Origin: Podarcis raffonei
Taxonomy: Eukaryota; Chordata; Lepidosauria; Squamata; Lacertidae
Assembly (NCBI RefSeq): GCF_027172205.1
Contig: NC_070615.1
Location: forward strand, 44,066,501-44,130,500
DNA: 64,000 nucleotides
Direction: 5' to 3'
Below, piece after piece: positions 1 to 11,200 of this stretch. Under the pieces are notes generated by a model. That model saw only the letters and a list, made by a program, of their open reading frames with translations. It had not been told where the DNA came from and ran no database searches. Position numbers and translations under genes: made by a program. Within the stretch, counting starts at the first letter, position 1, and the number at the start of each line of letters is the position of its first letter.

Positions 1-16
1 CTGACATATGGGACCG

Positions 17-605
17 TGTCTGAAACGGGGGCCAGTTGCAGGTCAGTGATAACTCACATGGCGTCAGTGACATTAACTCTTTATTCAAAGAAACAAAACT
101 CAGGAGACTAGGCCTAGTGACAACAGCAACTCTTCCCGGTAGGTCTTGCCCCAATGAGGCAACTGCGAGGACTGAAGGTCCCCTCCTTCCCACCGCTCCC
201 TAAGATGCCTACTTCCCTGGGTCTTCCCCAAGCTTTCTGAGACTCTGCCAAAAGTCTGTCTCTGCTCTGCCCTCTGCATACCTCTTCTGGTCCTGGGAGA
301 CGAGGCGGGAGGGCAGTTTGTAACAGCAGGAGGGGGAGACCCATTGCCTTCTTTAGCAGCCATCTCATCTCTGCCTCTTGCCCCTCTCCAGCTTCCGCTT
401 CTGATTCTGGACTGCTCTCTGTCATAGCCTCTTCCTGCTCACTAAACCCTGTTACCTCTTTAGCTTTCGACACCTCCTGCTCCCTCTTCTGCCTCTGACC
501 GCTCATCATCGACCCGCCATCAATCCCTGGGCTCTGAGCCTTCTTCCCTTTGGGGGTTCCCCAGCTGGTGCCCCCCAACATTCCTCTGCATCCAGCCAGA
601 GGCAG
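17..605 (-). repeat. LTR-like fossil, copy 1 of a three-copy family
   Basis: Shares sequence in order with 51470-52043 and 3585-3925: the CAGGTCAG...ATAACTCAC start, an ATTAACTCTTTATTCAAAG block (AATAAA on the minus strand) and an acidic open stretch. TGT at the left end and ACA at the right of the other copies suggest a solo LTR. Old and diverged; the retroelement superfamily is not determined. Confidence 0.45.
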
Positions 606-799
606 GGGTGTGTGTGTTGGAGGGCAATGGCTTTGCCAGACCTAATTAGGACCCTCGCCAAGCACAATTAGGCCTGCAGGCTGGGGGTTCCCCATCTCCC
701 AGTTTAAACTGGGGGTTCCCCATCCCCTGATTTAAACTGGGCTGGGGTTTCCTGGCTCACAGAGCCCCTTCACTGGCACCACATTGAACTGTGCTAGCC

Positions 800-1406
800 A
801 GGCCCAGCACACAAGCTACAAGCACTACCAGAGTGGTGCATACTCTGGTTATCTCCCGCTTGGACTACTGCAATGCGCTCTACGTGGGGCTACCTTTGAA
901 GGTGACCCGGAAACTACAACTAATCCAGAATGTGGCAGCTAGACTGGTGACTGGGGGCGGCCGCCGAGACCACATAACACAGGTCCTGAAAGACCTACAT
1001 TGGCTCTCAGTACATTTCCGAGCACAATTCAAAGTGTTGGTGTTGACCTTTAAAGCCCGAAACGGCCTCGGCCCAGTATACTTGAAGGAGCGTCTCTACT
1101 CCCATCATTCTGCCCAGACGCTGAGGTCCAGTGCTGAGGGCCTTCTGGCGGTTCCCTCACTGCGAGAAGCAAAGCTACAGGGAACCAGGCAGAGGGCCTT
1201 CTCGGTAGTGGCGTCCGCCCTGTGGAACACCCTCCCACCAGATGTCAAAGAGATAAACAACTACCTGACATTTAGAAAACATCTGAAGGCAGCCCTCTTC
1301 AGGGAAGTTTTTAATGTGTGACATTTTGATGTATTTTTAATCTTTGTTGGAAGCTGCCCAGAGTGGCTGAGGAAACCCAGCCAGATGGGCAGGGTACAAA
1401 TAATAA

Positions 1407-1449
<43 letters not shown>
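800..1449 (+). mobile_element. L2-clade LINE 3' end with reverse-transcriptase C terminus
   Basis: A 5'-truncated LINE. The open frame carries [38 protein letters not shown] and [18 protein letters not shown], typical of the C-terminal part of L2-like reverse transcriptases. It continues into a short 3'UTR (CAGCCAGATGGGCAGGGTA) and a TTA-repeat tail that runs up to MYH16 exon 19. Confidence 0.85.
1409..1449. repeat. (TTA)n microsatellite, tail of the L2 element
   Basis: About 13 TTA/ATT units forming the 3' tail of the L2 copy, right next to the MYH16 exon 19 donor. Confidence 0.9.
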
Positions 1450-1450
<1 letters not shown>

Positions 1451-1458
1451 TACTACAC

Positions 1459-1595
1459 CTCCTGTCTAGCATCTTCTTGAACTCAATCCTCATCAGGAAG
1501 CCCCGGCCCCGGCATTGCAGCATGGTCATGATCTTTGCCAAACGCTCATCTCGCATGTCTTCCAGCTTGGCCAAGATTCCAGCGCGGAAGAAGAC
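1459..1595 (-). CDS. MYH16: MYH16 coding exon 19: lever arm and first IQ region (residues 758-803)
   Basis: Encodes [19 protein letters not shown]... and the IQ-like [14 protein letters not shown], where the essential light chain binds. It is 137 nt, the conserved size. The donor is GTGTAG, weak at +4/+5. The TAA-repeat tail of an L2 element begins within 10 bp of it. Confidence 0.9.
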
Positions 1596-2242
1596 CTTTG
1601 AAAGCAAGGAGCAGCACGCCCGTCAAGACACTGCAGGAGAATGATTGCACCGCCAGCTCACCCTGCAAAGCTCTGTTTCACATATGATCTCGAAGGATAC
1701 AGAGACCACTTCTTCTACAAGAAGCCACGGACGGGGGGGGGGGGGAACCGCTCCCCTCAAAAGGAACAGTAAGGCTGCTAGAACAGTGATTGCTGCTAGG
1801 AGGAAGTCACAAACTATACCCTTAAAGGAGGACTGGATTTGTAAACTAAATGAATATTTAATTTTGGCAAAATTAACTGCTATAATAAGGAATCAGTCGA
1901 ATCAAAAATTAAAAAAAGGAGTGGAAATGTTTTGATGAATATACGGCAAAATATTGCTCAAAAAGTGATACGCTAATATGCCTAGATTAAAATGTGAAGT
2001 GCTGGATGGAAGAAAAATTAGTAATGAATGATAAGAAAAGACAATAAGAATATACAGATGATCTGAGAAGATGGTATGATTATTGTAAATTGTATAATGT
2101 GGAGGAAATCGAGTGGGGGCGGAGGGGAGTGGGAGGAAGGAGAAAAGAATAATATGATGGATTGAGGAAATGTAAATGTAAATTTATGAGGGGATGGTGT
2201 TGGCTTTGGTATATCTCTATTGTAATGTAATATGTGAAAACC

Positions 2243-2290
<48 letters not shown>

Positions 2291-5200
2291 AAAGGAACAG
2301 TAAGGCCAGACTGAAGCCTGCCGTACCTTCGTGTGCCCAATTTTGTACTCATTCTCCCCCAGGTCCAGAGATCCCAGGAGAAGTTCTGAGGCCTTCTTGT
2401 TGTCCACAAATCCCTGAGGGATCACATTGGGGTTCAGCACCTGGTACCTGACAAGAGAAAGACACAAGCGGCCACTGAGAACTTTCAAGAACCACAATCT
2501 GGTGGCTGGTGGGCCACAGAACAGCTAAGCAAAGTGCTGGGGGAGAGTAATAGCCAGTAAGGCAACACAGATGGGCACCAGCCTTGCTCTGCCAGCTCCC
2601 CAACCCAGCCAATCACGGGAGCTAATCGAGAGAGGAGGGATAAGGCCTGAAGTGCATCATGGCAGGACATGGGATGAATTCTGCTGCCATGCATCTCACC
2701 ACACTGAGTTCCCCCAGCCCTCTCTTCTCTTTCGTGGTAAGTTCTGCTGGGTTCGGATGCTTGGAGAGCCACAACGCCTCTCCTTCTGGCAGGACCAAGC
2801 CAGCAGGAAATCACACGGAGCAAGCTGGAGTTTATTAGCAAAAACAGCATCAACGCAGGAGCGTCAGGCCGAATGAGCAGCTCAACTCCAGTAAGACTTG
2901 CTCCTATGTACCAGCTGCAGAGACTGAAGGTCCCCCACAGACGCCTAAATCCCCATCTTCCAAGGGGTTTTTTCCCCAAGCAGCCAGAGACTGCGCCTGC
3001 ACATATCACGAATCTCTCCTCCGCCCTCTTCAGGCCTCTTCTGAGGGGAGAGAGACTTTCTGCAGGCAATGTCTTTTCCACCTGCCTTGCCCCACCCTCC
3101 AGCCCCAGACCATGACACTGAGAAGCAGCTGGGAAGAGAGTAGCTCAGGGGTAGCTTTCAAAGATAATTTTATGGGTTGTGTGTTCTAGTTTCTCAATCT
3201 GATCCTTTTGCGTGGTTTTGTATGTTTTGTGGTATTTTATGCATTGTGATTTCCTGTTATTTTATTGATTATAAATTAGTAACTCTTTATTGTAATTGGT
3301 AAGTATAAACTGTTTAATTATTATTTCCTGATGCTTAATTTTACTCTTTGATATTGGATTCTAAAGGATTGTTGAATATTGCTTTATTTGATATAAGTTG
3401 CTTATTTTAAAGTTCCTGAGACATTTCATATAGTATCTGATGGTTACTATTAATGTTTGATGTTGTTGTTGTTGTTATTTGTTGGGAGCCACCCAGAGTG
3501 GCTAGGCCAACACAGCCAGATGGGCGGTGTATAAATATAAAAGTATTATTATTATTATTGTTCTTGTTGTTGTTGTTGCTATTCTGATTCTGGGAGACCA
3601 GGACAGAGGGGAGGTTGTCACAGCAGGAGGAGACACCCAGGACTCTTCCCCAACCTGACTCATCTCTGCCCCTTGGCCTCCCTCCTCTCCTGCTTTAGCT
3701 TCTGCCTCTGTTTCTGGCCTTCTCTCTGCCACAGACTCTCCCTGCTCACTAAGGCCTGTTACCTCATCAGCTTCCAACACCTCCTCCACCCAAGCTTCTC
3801 TCTCTTCTCCCTCTGACCGCTCCTCCTCATCCCACCACCCCTCTCCTGGCTCTGAACCTTTCCCCCCTGGGCGTTTACCAGCTGGTTCCTCCCACCATTC
3901 CTCTGCGTCCAATCGGTCCACGACACCTGCACCCCCTTAGCAGCTACTACTGAGAAGTGGGTGCAACAAACACTTCATCCGTAGCTCTGCTGGGGCTGGA
4001 GGAGAATTTTGATCAGTCTGGTTGTTCATCATCTAACTGGCAGTTCCAGCCAACATGGCCAATGACCAGGCCAGGTGGGGTTGTAGCTCATCAACACCAG
4101 GAGAGCGACAGGCATTCCATCCCCATCCTAAAAATGCATGGCCTGTTGATGATTATATTCACCTTTGCTTGAACTCAGGGTACTGCAACCTGTTGGGGAA
4201 ACCTTTCCGGCAAATACGGATACCTTCCAAAACGCCGTTACAGGCCAGCTGGTGCAAGATCAGGTGCGCATCCACCACACCTGCAAAAGACAGAGCGCGA
4301 CGTTTCCATTTCATGGCTGCGAGAGCAAAAACTGCTGCGGGACTGTTGCTTGGAACGAGACTGGCTCAGTCAGGGCTGAGTGAATTAGGGTGCTACCTTG
4401 AAAACTAAAGAAGAGGCGCTCAAGCAAATGGTGGAGCGCTGGAGGGAAAGGGTCTAGAATCAGAGCCTCCGTGAGCTAGTCTTTTGGATGCTTTGCTTCC
4501 TGTGGCAATTCACCAAGCCAATTGGACTATGCTCCATGGAACAAGATGTTTCAGCCTGAATGCAGTCACCCGCCCCCCTTCCCAAGTCAACTGGGACAAG
4601 ACTGAGGGGAAAAATAATGTCTCCTCTTCTGCCCAAATGGTTGTTTAAAATTCGGGGTGCTGCTGATCTGAATAAGTCAACTTAACTCATTCATAACAGC
4701 AGCACCCCAAATTCTAAACAGCCATTATATCTGTGCAAGAAAGGGCCATGTGTCTGATAGGAAAGGACAGCTGCTGCATCTTTCTGGAAAGAAAAAAACG
4801 GAAGAGGATGCATGACCTTATTCATTATTTTAGTAACTGCTTGTTTGTTTTCTCGGGGTTTCCTACAACATTAGGACTGGACTTCTTCTTGCCCTGTTAG
4901 ACTGCAGGATTGGTTTAAAATGCATTTTACTTTTGTAAACTGCTTGGTGACATTCCTTGGAACACAAGCAGTACAGAAGTACGATCAAATAAACGAGTTA
5001 AAAGAATTATCTGGCCTAGAACCGATGACTTCCCTCCTCCTCTTTCGTTTGTTATTTACAGTGTGCTGAATGGTTATTTAACCAGCCCTCCTTATATACC
5101 TATGAGACGCGGGTGGCGCTGTGGATTAAACCACTGAGCCTTGGGCTTGCCGATCAGAAGGTCAGCGGTTTGAATCCCCGCGACGGGGTGAGCTCCCGTT

Positions 5201-8200
5201 GCTCGGTCCCTGCTCCTGTCAACCTAGCAGTTCGAAAGCACGTCAAAGTGCAAGTAGATGAATAGGTACCGCTCCAGCGGGAAGGTAAACGGTGTTTCCA
5301 TGCACTGCGGCTTAGTCATGCTGGCCACATGACCCGGAAGCTGTACGCTGGCTCCCTTGGCCAATAAAGCAAGATGAGTGCTGCAACCCCAGAGTCGGTC
5401 ACGACTGGACCTTTTTTATATTTACAATTTTTAAAAGGGAAAGAAGAACAGCAAAGCTCCGTACCGGACTGCTTGAACTCGTTTGGAACGATACAGCGGA
5501 CGAAATGAGGGGCTGTGCTGTGCAAAGTGGTCATCAGCTTGTTCAGCTGCTCCTGAAACAGGAAGAGGAAATGAAACAGGAGGGTAGTCAGGCAGGGGGA
5601 GAATATTGCATTCATTTCATAAAATTTATATCCTGCTTGATTGCAAAGAAGAAGAAGAAGAAGACACCTCAAGGTGGTTTACACAAAAATGTAAACTCAC
5701 TGGTGAAAACTGTTAAAAACAACTATATAAAACATTCAGAAAAACTAAAATCAGATTAAGGCACGCATCAGCATTCTACATATCCAGGCAGACTTGTCTA
5801 AGGAAAAATGTGTTTAGCAGGTGCAGAAAAGTGTACAGTGAAGGCACCTGCCTGGGATCAATAGGCAGGGAATTTCGAAGGGCGGGTGCTGCCACACGAA
5901 TCAATTTCTTACAAATGCTAAACAGGTATCCTGTGACATTTGTCACAGTGCCGGCTTTGTGCCAGACAGAAGCAGCCGAGTGGGCATGGTGCCAGGTGAT
6001 CTCGCAGGTAAACCAGTCCCACGTTGTTAAGGGCTTGGTTGTTGTGGGCGCCTGTCTTTCTCGAGAGACAATGGAGTGCGCCTCCAGGGGTGAAGTCAAA
6101 CTGCTACGTTAGCAGAACCAAAGTAACCTCTCTAGGGCACAAACCTGGGCAGTGTACATGGAGCTCCTGGGCTGACCAGATGACAAGACGCCCCACTCTG
6201 CCTGGCTGATGTGGTCCAAAGGAAAACAGAGCAAGACATTTGGCACCAGCTCAGCTGCAGGAGTTGATAGAAGGAGGCGTACAAGGAGCCATCCAACCAT
6301 CTTAGGGTCTTCACTCTGGATTTGTGTAGGGTTGATTCCTTAGCCTTTTTTTCTCTTGAAGATATCTCACAAAGCAGTGGAGGGCTGCCATTGATACACT
6401 GATGGTAATACCTTGAACTTGGCCTGGTAGGGATGCTTTCGTTTTTCCTTCCAGCAATCCTGAAGGCCCGCCAGAGCCAAACATCCCTGTTCCATGACTG
6501 TAGGTCACCACACCAGTTGCTGGGTTTCTGGCTGGTTCTCAACACACACACACACCACAGAAGCAAAAGAAGTGCCACGTGGCTATTCACTGATGCCGAT
6601 GACAGAAGTGGAGTTCCCTTACCACGTGAGAATTTAGTTAATGAATTTTGGAAACAGATTGGTATAGAAATATCGGAAATTGTGGGTAGGAAGGTGGGAA
6701 TAGCTAAATTAATGGTTCTTATTAGTCTGTGTAGCACTGAGTTACAAACAAAAGAGGAATGTAAATGGGTAAAATTGATGGTAACAGCAGCCAGACAGGT
6801 TATAGCGAGTAACTGGAAAAATGCAGAAGGGTTAGGGGTGAACCAATGGAGGAAAAAACTGAATAATATTATAATTTTAGAATATCTAACTGTGAAGATA
6901 CACAGAATGAAAGGGTTTAAGGTCAGTGAGAAAGAGGAGGCTTGGTTTGAGAAGAAATTGAATTCTTTGGGTAGGTTTGAACAATTTGGGGCAATTAAAA
7001 TGTTAAAAGTTAAGTAAACCTTGTGGATGGAGGAGTGTTAACATATATAAAATTGTACATATGGTTGATTTGAATATGTTATTAATGATTATGTATACCC
7101 AATGTACCAGCCGCCTGGGAGGTTTCACTGTTTGTGTTTTGGTTGTTGGTAAAAAATAAAATTTTAAACATTCTCTTACCAGGTGAGACTTACCCTATAG
7201 AAGTTGGAGACAGTCATAAAGGAGGATCCCCTTTTCTGCTTCTTGGTTGTACCAGCTGAGGAAAACATGGAACTGAAGATGATTCAAATGTATATGGAAA
7301 TAAATTCATGTATAGACAAAACCTAGGATGCTTCCCTATTTTCACCTCAGAGGCTGAGGGGTTACTAAGGCGGCCATTTCAGCGCAGCAGCACCTTGGAA
7401 GTCGAACAGACTCCATTCCAGATTTGTTCAAAAACCAGATTGTGGCTTCTGATTGGCTGCAGGAAGCTCCTGCAGCCAACCAGAAGCGGCAGAAGCCCCA
7501 TCAAACATTCGGGTTCCAAAAGAACGTTCACAAACCGGAACAATCACTTCCGGGTTTCGATTGTTCAGGAGCAAAAATGTCCGAGTTCCAGGGCGTTTGG
7601 GATCAAAGGTGCGACTGTACTCGCAGAAACAATGTTTCTGGTGGGGGTTTGGTAATGTGACTTTGCAATAACAACATTCGTAGGCGGACAGATTTCCAAG
7701 TTGACAGAATCGTAGAATCAAAGAATTGTAGAGTTGGTAGGGACCACGTGGATCATTTAGACCCACCCACTGCTGGGCAAGAATCTTTTGCCCAATGTGG
7801 TCTTGAACCCAGAACCCTAAAATTAAGAGTCTTGTGCTCTACTGACTGAACTGTCCGTCAAGGAAGGACAGGGGCCACATAGCTCAGCAGCACAACAACC
7901 CAGTGAGGGAGGTTAGCCTTAGAGACAGTCAGGCATTAAGCTTCATGGCAGAGTGGGGACTAGAACTCCGTTCTCTCAGGTCTGAATCCAGAACTCTAAC
8001 CACTTCGCCACACTGCCTGATGGACGTGGCAGTCCACAATATCTGAAGTACACCAGGTATAGTGGACGGAACACCGTACCGGGGAGACTTTGGGCAAGTC
8101 ACGCTCTCTCAGCTTAACCTTACCTGGTGGGGTTGTTGTGAGCAGGAAATGGGACAACCTAACCGGAGTTGTTCGCTGGGTTTGGGATAGGAAATGCAAG

Positions 8201-11200
8201 CAAAGAGATCCACGCACCTGCGGCCTCCTCTTCTTTGAAGAGAGTGCAGAGCAGGGCCATCCCGGACTTCTGGAACAAGCCCACCACCGTTTCGTTCAGG
8301 GGGTCCTTGTTCTTCTCCAGCCACCCGGTGATATTGTAACCCACCTGGAGCAAGAAAGTGTTAGAATTCCTGCTCCGTGACTGCAGTCATGGGATTGTTG
8401 TCTTTCACATGACGGTGTATGCTTTGACTCCACAGAGTGGGAAGTGACGGAGACAGGATGCTTGTGTTACTGTGTCCTTTGTTCTTTTTCTCTTTGCTGT
8501 CTGATGCTAGAGAGAGAGGGAGCCATGTTGCAGTGCTCCGTGTGTGTTTATATGTAAATAAAGTAGATTAGCCAAAATGCTGAGTTGCTGAGGTCTGTCA
8601 TGCGCATGATGCGCAAACTCTGTGGATCCCTAAGTGTGCCAGTGTCGGTTGGCATCGGTCGCTGTGATGTTTGGGCTGAAGAAAGCTTTTGAAGCTCCCA
8701 AACAATCGACCAGGAGGGAGGGAACATGCCAGTCGGGCATGTGTCTCTGCCAGGGTCCTACTCAAGTGTAGGCTGAACTCCTGGCAACAAGGAGAGGAAA
8801 AAGTGGGCATAGTGGCACTCAGGAATGACATGACCACAACACCCAGCTCTGTCTTCCGAAACCTGGTGCCCTCAGGATGTTGCTGGGATACAAGCCTCAT
8901 TCCAGACATGTGGTTTATATACTTATGTGTTTGCCTTGTACATTAATGAACATTTATTCTAGATTTATTCTAGATGGGACGCGGGTGGCGCTGTGGGTAA
9001 AAGCCTCAGCTCCTAGGGCTTGCCGATCGAAAGGTCGGCGGTTCGAATCCCCGCGGCGGGGTGCGCTCCCGTTGCTCGGTCCCAGCGCCTGCCAACCTAG
9101 CAGTTCAAAAGCACCCCCGGGTGCAAGTAGATAAATAGGGACCGCTTACTGGCGGGAAGGTAAACGGCGTTTCCGTGTGCGGCTCTGGCTCGCCAGAGCA
9201 GCGATGTCACGCTGGCCACGTGACCCGGAAGTGTCTCCGGACAGCGCTGGCCCCCGGCCTCTTAAGTGAGATGGGCGCACAACCCTAGAGTCTGTCAAGA
9301 CTGGCCCGTACGGGCAGGGGTACCTTTACCTTTTTATTCTAGATTTGAGACCTTAGAATTCTTGTAACAGTATACAAATGTAATTAAATAATAATACTAC
9401 TCACGGTGCCAGCATAATGCACCAGCTCAAAGTGGGCTTCGGCCCCTTTGCCTTTGCCTCCTTTGGGCTTCAGGAAGTTGGGGGACTTCCCTAGATGATT
9501 ATCGTAGAGAGCAGCCTTGAAGGTCGCGTCGGTTGCCTTGGGGAACACACACTGCTCTTCAAGGATGGAGAAGATGCCCATGGGCTGGAGAGAAGGAGGA
9601 CCCAGTAAGAAAACACACACACACACACACAAACACACACAAGCCCTGGATTTAAATAAGTCCTCCTTGGTGTCTGCAAAGTGTTTGCAAAGTCAGCAGT
9701 GAAAATAAATAAATTTAATAATAATAACAATAACAACAATAATAATAATTTATTTATACCTTGCCCATCCGGCTGGGTTTCCCCAGCCACTCTGGGTGGC
9801 TCCCAACAGATTAAAAACAGATTAAAACATAAAACACTAAAAACTTCCCTAAACAGGGTTGCCTTCAGATGTCTTCTAAAAGTCAGATATTTCCTTGACA
9901 TCTGATGGGAGGGCGTTCCACAGGGCAGGCACCACCACCGAGAAGGCCCTCTACCTGGTTCCCTGTAACCTCACATCTCGCAGTGAGGGAACTGCCAGAA
10001 GGCCCTCAGAGCTGGACCTCAGTGTCCGGGCAGAGTAGGGATTTATCATGAATGCGCAAAAAATAAGGACATGTGGAGGGAGTGATGAATATTAAGAATC
10101 TGTGCAGATAGTACTATCTCAGCAGGCTAAGGTGCGGGGTTGTGGCGAAACAGAAATAACTGCTTTGCCTTGCTGCCATGTGCCTTGCCCCACCTGAATC
10201 TGGCGAAGGAGCATCGCCATTGGTACCCACTTGGGGCAAGATCATGCCGATTTGGGGTGAAATCTCATCCAAAATGGCCGCCATCTTGCCTCAAATTGAC
10301 GCTGATGGCGGTGGCACTTCTCAGTAGCTGGTGGAGGCAACAGGGCAGGTGAGGCCTCCACGGGTGTGCTGCCTGAAGGGGCGAGTTCTGCCACCTGAGC
10401 CAGCGGCCTCACTTGCCTCACGGCTGGGCCGGCTCTGCCAAGCCACCAGAGGCCGGCCATGCTTCAGGCTGGCGAGAGAGGCTCACCTTTTCCAGGAGCT
10501 CAATGCAAGCCTGCAGATCCAGACCAAAGTCGATGAAGACCCAGTCAATCCCTTCTCGCTTGTACTCCTCCTGCTCCAGCACAAACATGTGGTGGTTGAA
10601 GAACTGCTGCAGCTTCTCGTTGGTGAAGTTGATGCAGAGCTGTTCAAAGCTGTTGAACTGCAAAGGGAATAGAAACGAAGGCCTGCGTCAGGGGCCGCTG
10701 GCAAGTGTGCGCCATGGGAAAGGGGGATGGAGTCTGACATGGCAGAGGGGGGCAGTGAATTGCAGGGAACTTCACCAGCCAGGAGGAACGCGGGTGGCGC
10801 TGTGCGTTAAACCACAGAGCCTAGGACTTGCCGATCAGAAGGTCGGCGGTTCAAATCCCCACGACGGGGTGAGCTCCCGTTGCTTGGTCCCTGCTCCTGC
10901 CAACCTAGCAGTTCGAAAGCACGCCAGTGCAAGTAGATAAATAGGTAACACTCCGGCGGGAAGGTAAAAGGCATTGTGAGGACTTGGAGAGGCAAGCAAC
11001 TGATCTCTGCAGTGGGTCACTATGGGTCCATCTCCATGTAAACACTGACAGTCTGGAAGGAGTTTTTAATCTATCTATCTGGAATTGATATACTGCTTAA
11101 TAGTAATAATTTCTAAGTGTCGTACATATTTTTTTTTAAGGATTCAAAGGATAAAAACCATGGAAATTCATCCTAGAAACAGTAAACAATCTCACAATCC

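Noticed and set aside
791-1321. 176-codon open frame as a host gene
   Set aside because: It is the C-terminal part of an L2-type LINE protein and leads straight into the L2 tail; the same sequence recurs at 15425, 22565 and 37585.
1363-1644. Frames with Leu or Asn runs (also 9681, 22939)
   Set aside because: Translations of TTA/AAT microsatellites in LINE tails.
2018-2497. 159-codon minus-strand frame with SFFLSFFL repeats
   Set aside because: Read-through of a GAAA microsatellite plus true exon 18 sequence; not a separate protein.
6020-6420. Named repeat family at 6020-6420
   Set aside because: It has a repeat-like look (GGGCGCCTGTCTTTCTCGAG) but I could not pair it with another copy or a known family here.
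8974-9060. Functional tRNA gene in SINE heads
   Set aside because: A- and B-box-like sequence is present, but the heads lack a proper acceptor stem and are fused to SINE bodies in about 16 copies.
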